DNA of 64,000 nucleotides from Diabrotica undecimpunctata (lineage: Eukaryota > Arthropoda > Insecta > Coleoptera > Chrysomelidae). The translations under genes were made by a program, and so were the position numbers. The stretch is taken from assembly GCF_040954645.1 (NCBI RefSeq), contig NC_092804.1, positions 89,207,717-89,271,716 of the forward strand, read 5' to 3'. Positions 1 to 8,654 of the stretch are shown piece after piece (position 1 is the first letter of the stretch; each line of letters starts with the position of its first letter). A model generated the notes under the pieces. It was not told where the DNA came from and ran no database searches. It was given only the letters and a program-made list of their open reading frames with translations.

Positions 1-26
1 GGCACTTGGCATTGAAGTTCTGCAAC

Positions 27-992
27 TCAACCGAACTTCCTTCGAAAGACGGGTGCCAACCCTGGTGCGTTTGTGATACTGGCCGGGATGGTAAGGGTCA
101 GCGAGTAGTCATCGGCGAGCGCGAGTAGATCTTGCTTTTCTTCAATGGTAACACCATGTCTTGCTTTACCGGTACCTCCATAGGCACCCATGAATTTCTC
201 AAACGTGAGGTCAGACACATCTTGGACTTGGTTTACTTCCACTTCTTCATCTACGTCGTGGTCACTTTCGAAAGACGCCAGCCGGTTATGGTGTACTATC
301 ATCGGCTTTCCCCTCGGAATCTTGCTTATTCGGTAGATGACATCGTTGATTTTCTCCATAATTAAGTATGGGACTTCTCAAATTGTATTGAGCCTCTCAA
401 ATGTCGCAGGAGCATTACAGAGTCCAAATGGCATAACGTTGAATTGCCACAATCCAGATCCTGTGGTGAAGGCTGTTTTCTCTTTATCTATCCTTCAAAT
501 CTTCAAATCCAAAGTAGAAAACAATTTACTTCCAGCCAATGTTTCCAATGTATCGTCGATCCGAGGCAGAGGATAACTATCTTTCTTGGTAACATTGTTC
601 AGCCAACGTTAATCCACACAGAACCTCGTCGTTCCATCTTTCTTCCGTTCCAGGACCACCGGAGAGACCCGTGGGCTCGTAGAAGGCTCTATCACCCCGT
701 CTTTCTTCATTTCCTGAACAATTGTTTCAGCTTCTTCTCTTTTCGCCTGTAGTAATCGTCGAGCTGTTTGACGAATTGGCTTAGCATTACCAGTATCAAT
801 TTTATGCTTAACAACGGTTGTTGTTCCCGTCTTTCCTCCTTTCGGTACGAAAATATCACGATACTGCCGAAGAAATTCCCTTAATTTCCTTTTCTCCATC
901 TGATTTAGAGACTGTCCAGCAAGTGCAACCATTTGGTCGAATTTTTCGTTGGAATTATCAGATGTTGTCGCCTGACGGATTATGGATGTCAC
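27..992 (-). pseudogene. pol: pol remnant: RT N-terminal part fused to integrase C-terminal tail
   Basis: From 992 to 609 the minus strand reads as the lead-in to a gypsy RT: a spacer, then a segment with KIDTGNAKPIRQ, VIEPSTSPRVSPVVL and DGTTRFCVD, the entry to the RT fingers. A TAA stop follows at about 606-608. The frame then continues with WLNN, PLPRIDDTLE and, further on, WQFNVMPFGLCNAPATFERL, with two more stops. At about 365-395 it jumps to the integrase tail (MEKINDVIYRISKIPRGKP, VHHNRLASF), the GPY/F-like end that follows the DDE core. The RT catalytic YxDD block, RNase H and the DDE core are absent. This is one large internal deletion in a dead gene. Confidence 0.8.
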
Positions 993-1006
993 AGGTACAC
1001 AAGTTC

Positions 1007-1618
1007 CTACTTTTTCTTGATGGTCACTGGGTAGTCGTTGACATTGATAAGTCTCACAGGAATTTCTTTAGCCGAAGTCACCAATTCCTTTCCAATTATG
1101 ATTCCACGGCCAACCTCGTCGTCATGGTTCCAAGGCTCCATCATAACAGGTGTCCCTTCGTTCACAATTCCCTGTAGTTGCGCTACTATGATCGTTTCGC
1201 TTCTCGCAGGCACGACTGTATCTTCTTTAATGGCCGCTTGCACAGTGTTGTCATCATGTGGATGAAGAAATACCTCCTCGTTGCCAACTTTGATTACCTT
1301 ATTCTTAAAATCCAATTGGAATCCATGCATATTCATTACGTCCATTAATAATATAACATCCTCTTCGATGTCAGCAACTATAACAGTATGGACTAACTTT
1401 TCTGCTCCAATTCCCAATTGTACCTGGATTGCTCCATGAATGTTGGCATTTTCACCTGTAGCGGTTCGAAGTCGCAACCTCGTTGGTAACAGTTTCTTAC
1501 GACTGTTTATAACTGTCGGGCGTATAATGGTTCTGGTCGCTCCGGTATCCACCAACAACGTATGCCTTTTACCATTTATTTCTTCATCTACGTATACACT
1601 ATCTTCACGAAATTTCAA
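1007..1618 (-). pseudogene. pol: gypsy aspartic protease and linker to RT
   Basis: A 203-aa open segment with the retropepsin active site LLVDTGATRTIIRP near residues 21-34, a flap-like stretch, and an ILLMDVMNMHGFQLDF segment near 90-105 in place of the usual ILG(M/S)D block. It is followed by a linker of about 90 aa leading to RT. Family knowledge: this enzyme matures Gag-Pol. The reading frame shifts by one base near 1000-1010 before continuing into the RT segment, so protease and RT are no longer in one frame. The active-site triad is intact; the polyprotein is not. Confidence 0.82.
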
Positions 1619-1689
1619 AGAAGCTATTAGTATGAGAGGGTCTTTGGAAAAGTTCCGGGTCGAAGCTGCCCCTCTAAGGCCGACCCGTT

Positions 1690-2430
1690 CTAGTTTTCCT
1701 GGTGGTGAGTTTCTTGATTTGCGTCGTACCTAGGGTGCTTACATGAGCTTCGTACGTGTCCTATTTTGCCATGATTCCAGCATCCTAAGGCCTTTGTTTT
1801 CTTGTATGTCATACTCTTAATCATATTAACGATCTGGTCAAGTTTATTTTCATCTCCTTCCTCTTTTACAGTCCTAACTTTACTGTACCCTCCAGAAGCC
1901 TGCGTAGCTGACTCGTATTCGAGGGCGGCGGATAAGACATCAACCAGCGTCTTGTGACGAGCTAATCGCAGTGTTCTCTGCATTTCATGATCACGAAGAC
2001 CATCAATAAACGTTTGAACGGCCAATTTTTCCATCATGTTTTCGGGAGCTGTTGGATAAGCATATCGTACTAATCTGGCAATATCTACCTCATATTCTTG
2101 AAGACCCTCATCTTTCTTCTGTCTTCGATTTTTAAGCTGCGACTGATATACATGCTCCAAATGTTCGTGGCCATATCGCATATTTAACCTCTTTTTAAGT
2201 TGTTCGAAATCATCCGTCTCCTGTACGGCTATGGTCTGAAGCACATCTAAGGCATCTCCTCGAAGAGCGATAGTCAGGTTTACAGCCTTTTCTTTTTCAG
2301 ACCATCCATTCGCTCTTGCGGCTGATTCGAACTGTTTCATGTAGTTGTTCCATGATGATTTTCCGTCGAAAGTTGGGACTTTAACATGAACAGAACCTCC
2401 ACTTCCTTCAAATTTCGGCCATATTTCCAA
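1690..2430 (-). pseudogene. gag: gypsy gag, capsid and degenerate zinc knuckle
   Basis: A 246-aa segment with the arthropod gypsy capsid pattern: VPTFDGKSSWNNYMKQFE at residues 18-35, LRGDALDVLQ at about 56-65, and FIDGLRDHEMQRTLR at about 141-155. It ends in a single nucleocapsid knuckle reading CWNHGKIGHVRSSC. The CCHC pattern normally has Cys at the fourth position, so His here breaks it. The frame does not join the upstream SAP/coiled-coil segment; a frameshift lies between 2430 and 2505. The protein would form the particle and bind RNA. Assignment is firm; function is doubtful. Confidence 0.85.
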
Positions 2431-2504
2431 CTTACATTTCGTTTTGTCTCTACCGTAAATGGATTGTTTCCTGTCTCTGCTGTCCCTGTTTCCTCCATCT
2501 TCCT

Positions 2505-2924
2505 TTACATTTCTTTCATCTTTTTTTCGAAGGCCGACATATCGGCAGCAACTTGGTTTTTTAACGAAGATATTCTATCGTCGAGGGCGGACATCTCAGA
2601 AGTTACTTTAGAGATGTTAGCAGAAACTTTACTTTCCAGAGACGAAATCTCGTTAGAAACTTTGTTTTCTAATGAAGCGATGTCGCCGGAAACTTTCGAA
2701 ATATCGCCAGAAACTTTGTTCTCCAATGATGCGATGTCACCAGAAACTTTGGCTACATCAGAAGACACTTTCGAAATCGACGAGAGGACAGCATCTTCAA
2801 ATATATAAGTCTCCGGGTCCAACCCTTCTTCCTGTAAAGCGTTCTTTAGTCGTTGGACTAACTCAGCCTTTTTTCCGGTAGAAGCTAATTCTCTATCCTC
2901 GAGATGTCTTCTTAAATTCGTCAC
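2505..2924 (-). CDS. gag: gag N-terminal segment with SAP motif and coiled coil
   Basis: A 139-aa ORF that begins about 32 bases after the primer-binding site, as the first gag segment should. Residues 1-30 (TNLRRHLEDRELASTGKKAE, then VQRL) fit a SAP helix-turn-helix, a motif normally found in DNA-binding proteins. Residues 50-135 are a long heptad-type coiled coil built of near repeats of KVSGDIASLEN. The coding DNA is correspondingly repetitive (about 2640-2760). The ORF ends before the capsid frame because of a frameshift, so it is a broken piece of gag rather than a separate gene. The SAP call is by eye. Confidence 0.7.
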   Translation of the reverse strand: MTNLRRHLEDRELASTGKKAELVQRLKNALQEEGLDPETYIFEDAVLSSISKVSSDVAKVSGDIASLENKVSGDISKVSGDIASLENKVSNEISSLESKVSANISKVTSEMSALDDRISSLKNQVAADMSAFEKKMKEM

Positions 2925-2955
2925 TGTGAGCTCATAAATCTTAGAGTCATTTTCT

Positions 2956-2973
2956 ATCCCACTTCTGACACCA
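2956..2973 (-). promoter_or_regulatory. Primer-binding site for tRNA-Leu
   Basis: The plus strand reads ATCCCACTTCTGACACCA, which equals the 3' end of common eukaryotic tRNA-Leu genes plus the CCA tail. The minus strand is therefore an 18-nt primer site, TGGTGTCAGAAGTGGGAT, one base downstream of the LTR end. This is where reverse transcription of the minus-strand element would start. Confidence 0.85.
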
Positions 2974-2974
2974 C

Positions 2975-3373
2975 TGTTATGATTTTATTAGTCTTCTAAT
3001 TTATTGTTTTCATTTATTTATTAAAGTCTTTATTACTAATTTATTTACACGAACAATTATACAATTTATTGTAATACGGGCGTTACATTTTAATTTACGC
3101 GGCGCGATCTTCAAAATTAACTGACTCTTCCAACAGAATTCCTTCTTTATATATAAAACTCCGTTAGTTTCGGAATCCCCTAGAAGCAGACATGAATTGA
3201 CTCGAACATTGGGGAAGACCGGTTGTTGGCGGTGTTGACAAGAATTGCCTCGAATAACGGACACTCAGGCTGGTTTTTCGGCAGGTAAACCAGTCTCGCC
3301 GAAATGACTAGAACAGAAAAGATATTAGTCATAATATATTTACAGTTTTATAGGCCATGATATTTATTATCGT

Positions 3374-3377
<4 letters not shown>
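2975..3377 (-). repeat. 5' LTR of the gypsy element (about 403 bp)
   Basis: On the minus strand it starts TGTTACG and ends CATAACA, giving 5-bp inverted termini TGTTA/TAACA, and stops one base before the primer site. It holds a TATA-like box and AATAAA-like sequence. The outer end (3377) directly joins a (TA)n tract, suggesting insertion into the microsatellite. The second LTR lies outside the window, so LTR divergence cannot be measured. Confidence 0.75.
3149..3158 (-). promoter_or_regulatory. TATA-like box in gypsy LTR
   Basis: The minus strand reads TTTTATATATAAAG here, inside the LTR and upstream of the primer site, as expected for the U3 promoter. No transcription start can be fixed from sequence alone. 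Confidence 0.45.

Positions 3378-3460
<83 letters not shown>
3378..3460. repeat. (TA)n microsatellite, about 83 bp
   Basis: Uninterrupted AT dinucleotides between the gypsy LTR start (3377) and the 3' end of PLE-A (3461). Confidence 0.98.
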
Positions 3461-3464
<4 letters not shown>

Positions 3465-3468
3465 CATT

Positions 3469-3503
3469 CAAATTATTTTTCGACCGTACTGTTTTAAATA
3501 TTG
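3469..3503 (-). repeat. 35-bp terminal direct repeat of PLE-A, 3' copy
   Basis: The same 35 bases, containing TTTTTCGACCGTACTGTTTT, occur at 3469-3503 and 6359-6393 in the same orientation, one at each end of PLE-A. They are probably the remaining overlap of the element's pLTRs. Confidence 0.9.
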
Positions 3504-3532
3504 CAATCGGTCAGGAAATAAAACTCTATTTG

Positions 3533-3583
3533 TTCAGTCTCAATATTTCGTCACCATTTTGTGATTTCTTCAGGAGAAAACTG
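3533..3583 (-). ncRNA. Hammerhead-ribozyme-like motif, PLE-A
   Basis: Minus strand: core CTGAAGA (3573-3567), stem II (ATCAC...GGTGA with a short loop), then CGAAATATT. GAA is followed by the 4-nt palindrome ATAT as stem III and T as the cleavage-site base. Stem I begins TTCTC before the core and GAGA after the site (4 bp). PLE-encoded hammerheads are established knowledge; activity here is inference. Confidence 0.6.
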
Positions 3584-4006
3584 TAAATTTATTAAAATAA
3601 TTAATTATTATATGTAAACAAAGTGAATATTTTAATACTTACAACTATAAGAATAAAAATTTAAAATTTTTTAGCATATCTAAATAAATGACATATTTGT
3701 TTGATTTTATTTAGGAGTTAGGGTAACCGCAATATTTTATAGAGTGAATTCCCATTGTACAATTTTTAGTGAGTAGGTTAAAATAAACAATTACTATGAC
3801 ACTATTGTCCATATTATAATGTGGAAAGATGGAATTAATAATACAGAATTGAGAAAGAATCAGGAACACGATAAATTGATCTATAAAATGTAATTGATGG
3901 TATGTAGTCAGTTATTGCAATACTGATATTTAGGAATGTAATAAAATTATAGGTACAGTTACTAGAGAATTACTAAGTTTGTGTTTAAATGTTAAGATCT
4001 ATCATA

Positions 4007-6344
4007 TTATATATTGTTTAGTATGTTGCAGTAGATATTACTTAAATGATTGGTGTCTGTCTTATAATTGATAGATTCAGGAGTTTTATTAATGTGTACC
4101 ATTTCAAGGAAAAGCCGATTTTTATAATTATCAACTTGTTCCGAGATTTTTACATTATTAAAGTCAAAGTTATGTCCTGTCTTCAAGTGATGGTCCACTA
4201 AGGCACAAGAGTTTTTTCGTATGTTACAGTCACTTTTGTGTTGAGTGACACGTTGTTTAAGCCACTGTTGACTTTGACCAATATAACAACTTTGACATTG
4301 ACTGCAATTTATTCTATAAATTATATTACTCATTAATGAATTTGGAGTTTTAACTTTTATTTTTGAGAATAACCTTGAATTTAGAAGTGGATTGTATTTA
4401 ATTAATTTAATGTTCGGAAATGTTTTGAAAAGTGGGTCAATTTGGTCTGTTAAATTTTTTATGAAAGGTATTTTTTTATATGAAACTGGTTGTGGATTAT
4501 TTATTAAAGGTCTATTGTAAAAGTTAGTGTTATAAATAAGTTTTTTTAATATATGTTTTGGGTAGCCATTGTTTAAAAACATTTCAAAAAGTTTCTTTAA
4601 ATTGACATCTAGGAAACTCCGATCACAGATTGTCGTTACACGATTTTTCATAGATACAATTGTGTTGAATTTTTGATTTCTAGGATGATTAGAATAATAA
4701 TTTATAAATCTGCCGGATGCAGTATCTTTTTGATACCAATCTAATATGATTTTGTTATCATTAGTTCTTATGACTTTGGCATCTAGAAAAGGTATACTGT
4801 TTTCATTTTCATATTCGACAGTGAATTGAATATTTTGATGGAGTGAATTAAAGATCGTTTGTACTGTCTGAATATGGTTGAATGCTACACTGCATATTAT
4901 ATCATCAACAAATTTATAAATAAATGCTAGTGAAAACGGAAATTTTGAGATTCCAAGGTCTAATAAATGGTCTAGGATAATTGTTGCTAAAATAGGACTA
5001 ATAGGACTGCCTATTGGTGTTCCAAATATTTGTTTATAGAATTTATCACAAAAACAAAAATATGTGCTGTCAGATAAGAATGTTAATAATGACAGGAAGT
5101 CTCTCCTAGATAATGATGTGAATTGTTCTATTTTAGACCATTTTTCTTGTATGATTTCAATAATTAACTTTATTGAGATGTTAGTAAACAATGACACTAC
5201 ATCTAATGATATCAAAACATAGTTATCTGGTAGCTAAATCCCATTTACAGCATTGACAAATGAAAATGTATCTTTTGTATTGAAACTTGGCTCATTTTCA
5301 AATGTCTGTGTAAGTATATTTCCCAAGAATTTGGATAGGTTGTAAGTTGTGGAGTTTATAGTACTTACAATTGGACGTAGTGGTATATTCGCTTTATGTA
5401 TTTTTGGTAGGCCATATAATGTGGGTATGTCAGAATTGTAAATTTTTAGTTCTTTAGCTTGTTGTTCTGTAAGCTTATTTTCGTTTTTTAAAGTTTTTAT
5501 TAATTTATTATATGTAGTTTGAATGGAGGTAGTCGGATCATTGTTAATTTGGGTGTATGTTGTATTATCTTGTAGAAGAGTATCTACTTTTTGAATATAG
5601 TCTAATTTGTCCATTGCGACTGTGCATCCCCCTTTGTCTGCTGGTAGAATGTACAAGTCAGGATGATCCTTGAGAAATTTTTTTGTTTTATAAAATGTTT
5701 TAAGATGAGAGAATTTTACGGTGTTAGAATTTTAAATAAAATTCGTTGTTATATTGGTTACCTTCGCTCAAAAATGTTGTATATTTATATCATTGTTATT
5801 ACATGAGACACCAAATTTTGGACCGAGTGATAACAAGTCTGAGATATCTAGTGGTATGTCAACTGTCGAAATATTTTTAAACCATTTTGAGTTGTTTAGG
5901 AATAGTGTATTTGTGTCTAAATTGTTTATTAACGCATTAAATTTGTCAATGTTTCGTTGTTTAGTTTTTTTAAAAGTTGATTCAAAACTGGATTTTAATC
6001 GATTAGAGTATTCACTGAAAATTGCAATGGGAACAAGATTTTTTAGTTCAATTTTTATTGCATGTTACTTTAATCTCCAAAGATAAAGTTTTGCGATTTA
6101 ATGTTAATATAAAGTTTTCAATTTTGTTGTTTAAAAATCGGTTTGTATTGGTAGTTAGAAGATTTTCAATGTTCTTCTTGCTGTCTTGAATATGTCTGGG
6201 TGGTATGTTTCTTTTTCTGCATCGTAATAAAAATATTCTTCTGTTGGTACATTTTGCAAGCTGCTGGTTTGATGTTGACCATTTCTTCATTAACTTTACA
6301 GTGTGGATTCCATAGGTGTTACGAATATTCTGATAAAAGCCCAT
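4007..6344 (-). pseudogene. PLE-A reverse transcriptase with GIY-YIG endonuclease, interrupted
   Basis: Pieces run 6344-6048 (N-terminal region with FLLRCRKRNIPPRHI), about 5830-5760 (LGPKFGVS), 5656-5234 (ILPADKGG, YGLPKIHK, LRPIVSTI) and 5215-4007 (RT palm and endonuclease). The last has FGTPIGSPISP at residues 64-74 and the catalytic block as FVDD at 102-105; YVDD is the form in the other PLEs here. A GIY-YIG domain follows near residues 300-320 (IIYRINCSQCQSCYIGQ). An in-frame TAG sits at 5231-5233, between FVNAVNGI and the strand leading to ISLDVVSLFTN, with a further break near 5760. The protein would copy element RNA at a nick it makes itself. Confidence 0.85.
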
Positions 6345-6358
6345 CGTTTTTTATTTTT

Positions 6359-6393
6359 CAAATTATTTTTCGACCGTACTGTTTTAAATATTG
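6359..6393 (-). repeat. 35-bp terminal direct repeat of PLE-A, 5' copy
   Basis: Identical to 3469-3503 and in the same orientation. It lies just upstream of the PLE-A N-terminal reading frame and beside the next (TA)n tract. Confidence 0.9.
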
Positions 6394-6406
6394 TAAATTT
6401 TATACA

Positions 6407-6410
<4 letters not shown>

Positions 6411-6479
<69 letters not shown>
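6411..6479. repeat. (TA)n microsatellite between PLE-A and PLE-B1
   Basis: About 69 bases of pure TA. The tyrosine/isoleucine ORFs read across it are artefacts. Confidence 0.98.
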
Positions 6480-6481
<2 letters not shown>

Positions 6482-6499
6482 AAAGTATTCAACTAGTGA

Positions 6500-6737
6500 A
6501 TTCAGAGGTTTAATCGGTGTTTCCAAACCCTCTTGTGCCCTTGCACAACACGCCATTTCCACCAAATATCACATTGACTTCACAAATACCAAAATACTGG
6601 CGAAACAAAATAACCATCAGAAACGCTCCTTTATTGAAATGTGTGAGATCCTCAAGAACTCATCGGCAATAAACAAAAGGACTGACATCGTCAATTTGAG
6701 CCTGGTTTACCACTCTCTCATCTTACGAAATAAATAA
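6500..6737 (+). pseudogene. PLE-B1 GIY-YIG domain, C-terminal end only
   Basis: The frame ending at 6737 contains CALAQHAISTKYHIDFTN, then AKQNNHQKRSFIEMCEIL, then a DIVNLSLVYHSLI tail. The same block closes the endonuclease of PLE-A, -C and -D. Catalytic GIY-YIG residues and RT are absent. The frame runs back into the inverted tip and TA repeat, so its apparent N-terminus is not real. Confidence 0.75.
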
Positions 6738-7309
6738 CACCTATTCTTCAGTTAAAATTTGGCTTATTTCCCATTCAAAATAATAACACAATCATCCCCT
6801 ATTTCCAAGTTTCATTAAAACATAAATTAAAAATAATATATCAAATATTTCCGCCATACAAATCCACCCGTCCAACTAATAATGGAATGACCCCTGTAGA
6901 AGTTCATAATTGTCTCAAACCTTGGAATTTGGTGACATATGGCCCTTAAAAAATTTTCGGTATAGCCAGAGAACAACCGAACACATGTGTTCGGTTTTTC
7001 TATGGTATAGCTTCACGTTGTTTGCATAGATTGCAATAAATCAGAGCTTTGTTTGCCTTCAGTGGAGAACCATATAAATGAAGCCAAATGTTCGTTTAAA
7101 AATTTTTAAATCTTCGTATCTACGAATATGAACATTATTTTCTGCAGTTTGTGTGTTTTTTGTTTTGTTTTTTTTTTGTTAAGTTAGTTTTAAATAATGA
7201 ATAAAGGTTACAGTAGATATAATAACATCGATAATATACTACATATTGAGTTGTAAGTTATGAACTATAAGCATCTGTATTTCTTATAAACTCTATGTCA
7301 TCTGTTATG

Positions 7310-7368
7310 TATTTTAGAGAACTGATGAAGCTTTAGAAATATAAAGCGAAACGTCTTCGATAAACTTA
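7310..7368 (+). ncRNA. Hammerhead-ribozyme-like motif, PLE-B1
   Basis: CTGATGA (7322-7328), stem II AGCTTT...AAAGC, then GAAACGTC (7348-7355). Stem III is the self-complementary ACGT and C7355 would be the cleavage base. Stem I starts GAA/TTC, then a 2x2 internal loop, then four more pairs. This is the best-formed example in the window. Confidence 0.68.
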
Positions 7369-7471
7369 TGAACTTCTTTTTTTATTTGCCAACTTGACCG
7401 ATTAAACCTCTGAATTCACTAGTTGAATACTTAGAAATATAAATTGACGGTCGTAGTCTTTACAATGTCTA

Positions 7472-7607
<136 letters not shown>

Positions 7608-7660
7608 AACTCTTAAATATTGGGGAAATCTGCAAGAAATACTCTAATGTGTATCAATTG

Positions 7661-7714
7661 TTTCGCCGAACGTTTTCGCCAAAGAGAATTAATTTGGCTT
7701 CTTCAGGGCTGAAA
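7661..7714 (-). ncRNA. Hammerhead-ribozyme-like motif, PLE-C1
   Basis: Minus strand: CTGAAGA (7706-7700), stem II GCCAAA...TTTGGC, then GAAAACGTTC with the 6-nt palindrome AACGTT as stem III. Stem I is GCC/GGC, a 2x2 loop, then TT/AA. A second copy is at 13649-13702. Confidence 0.65.
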
Positions 7715-8396
7715 GAGAATAAATTATAATTAGCTACCATATATTATCTATTAAAACATTATTGATCTTACCGTAACTTAGAATTGTAGAGTTAGAATAT
7801 TAAAAAACTTTGCTAGTAACATAGTGGTGTTTTTTGTTACTATGTGCAAAAAAAGTTTTTTATAAGAATTGAAATGTATGGTAGCTTCGAACTTGACACG
7901 TAAAGGCTTACCCAAGGTTAATCGAAAAACCCAATGCAACTACATTTAAAAGGAGGTAATTCTTTGAAATGTCGGCAATAACTAAATTTTTGATTTTAAA
8001 TAGTTAAAAGTGAGGTTCTGTTTAAGCCAGAACGCAAGCGCTGACAACTTCATTATAATTGGTATGAATCTTTATGTCGTTAAGGTTCATTGGTAAAAAA
8101 CGAATGAATTTAAATCCCAGTAAAGGGAAATATTATTTTGATTTTCTTTATTTAATTATATTATATTGTTCATGTATTATTGAATCTTATTGAGACGTAT
8201 CTAAGAAAAGCAAGGGAATGTTATATATTTTTTGTTAATGAAAATTAATTATAAAGGTATGTTAGTTGTTAATGGATATATCAGTCACGTTAGTAATCTG
8301 TGATATAGTATTGTTCTTGGTATCTGATTTAAGTAACAGGTGGTATATATCGCTTAGATTCTTGATGTCACTCTTAACATTAATGGAGAAATCGTT

Positions 8397-8407
8397 AAGA
8401 AAAATAT
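8397..8407. repeat. Target-site duplication of the Jockey-type LINE, 3' side
   Basis: AAGAAAAATAT, repeated exactly at 13032-13042. Joining the two flanks recreates the uninterrupted PLE-C sequence seen at about 14392-14412. Confidence 0.88.
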
Positions 8408-8654
8408 TTTTTTTTTTTTTTTTTTTATTAACATTTAAGATTTTTACAATCTGTTTTGCAGTGAAAACAATAAGTAAAATTTTTTGTCTTTACATGACAG
8501 AGAGATGTAAGGTCCAGTGACCAAATCATCACGACACAAATTGGCTTTTTACCGGTAGGATGCGCACATACACTGATACGCGAGCACTAAAAGCGGCACT
8601 GATCACAATGGCTGGGTGCTGTTGAAGGCGTAACTCCCACTGCTGTAGGCTCTG

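Larger units (their letters stand above)
1..3377 (-). mobile_element. Ty3/gypsy LTR retrotransposon, 5' LTR to integrase tail, internally deleted
   Basis: Read on the minus strand, the order is LTR (3377-2975), tRNA primer site (2973-2956), gag in two frames (2924-1690), aspartic protease (1618-1007), RT start (992-about 395) and then the integrase C-terminal tail (about 365-27). This is the Ty3/gypsy order, but the rest of RT, RNase H and most of integrase are missing. The 3' LTR lies off the left edge of the window. The frame breaks several times, so the copy is non-autonomous. Its LTR start abuts a (TA)n tract. Confidence 0.85.
3461..6410 (-). mobile_element. Penelope-like element PLE-A, near full length
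   Basis: A minus-strand element of about 2.9 kb lying between two (TA)n tracts. Order from its 5' end: a 35-bp terminal repeat (6359-6393), one RT/GIY-YIG reading frame (6344-4007), then a 3' UTR with a hammerhead-like motif (3533-3583) and a second copy of the 35-bp repeat (3469-3503). Direct terminal repeats and a GIY-YIG endonuclease are diagnostic of Penelope-like elements. The coding frame has stops and at least one frame change, so the copy is dead. Confidence 0.88.
6480..7434 (+). mobile_element. PLE-B1, 5'-truncated Penelope-like element with inverted 3' tip
   Basis: The plus strand carries the last part of a GIY-YIG coding region (about 6520-6737), a 3' UTR and a hammerhead-like motif, ending at 7434. 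The first 39 bases (6480-6518) are the reverse complement of the last 38 (7397-7434) with one base missing. A snippet of the 3' tip therefore sits inverted at the truncated 5' side. The 3' half (about 7008-7434) recurs inverted at 17021-17442. Confidence 0.8.

Noticed and set aside
2956..2973. Match to the 3' end of tRNA-Leu including CCA
   Set aside because: Only 18 bases match, CCA is encoded, and it lies exactly between an LTR and gag. It is a primer-binding site, not a tRNA gene.
3010..3264. 84-aa minus-strand ORF
   Set aside because: It lies wholly inside the LTR and has no family features.
6200..6737. ORFs with long Tyr-Ile repeats
   Set aside because: They are translations of (TA)n joined to flanking sequence. 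Only the last 70 or so codons of the 6737 ORF are genuine PLE coding sequence. The same applies to ORFs at 7402-7635, 17238-17658 and 21537-21788.
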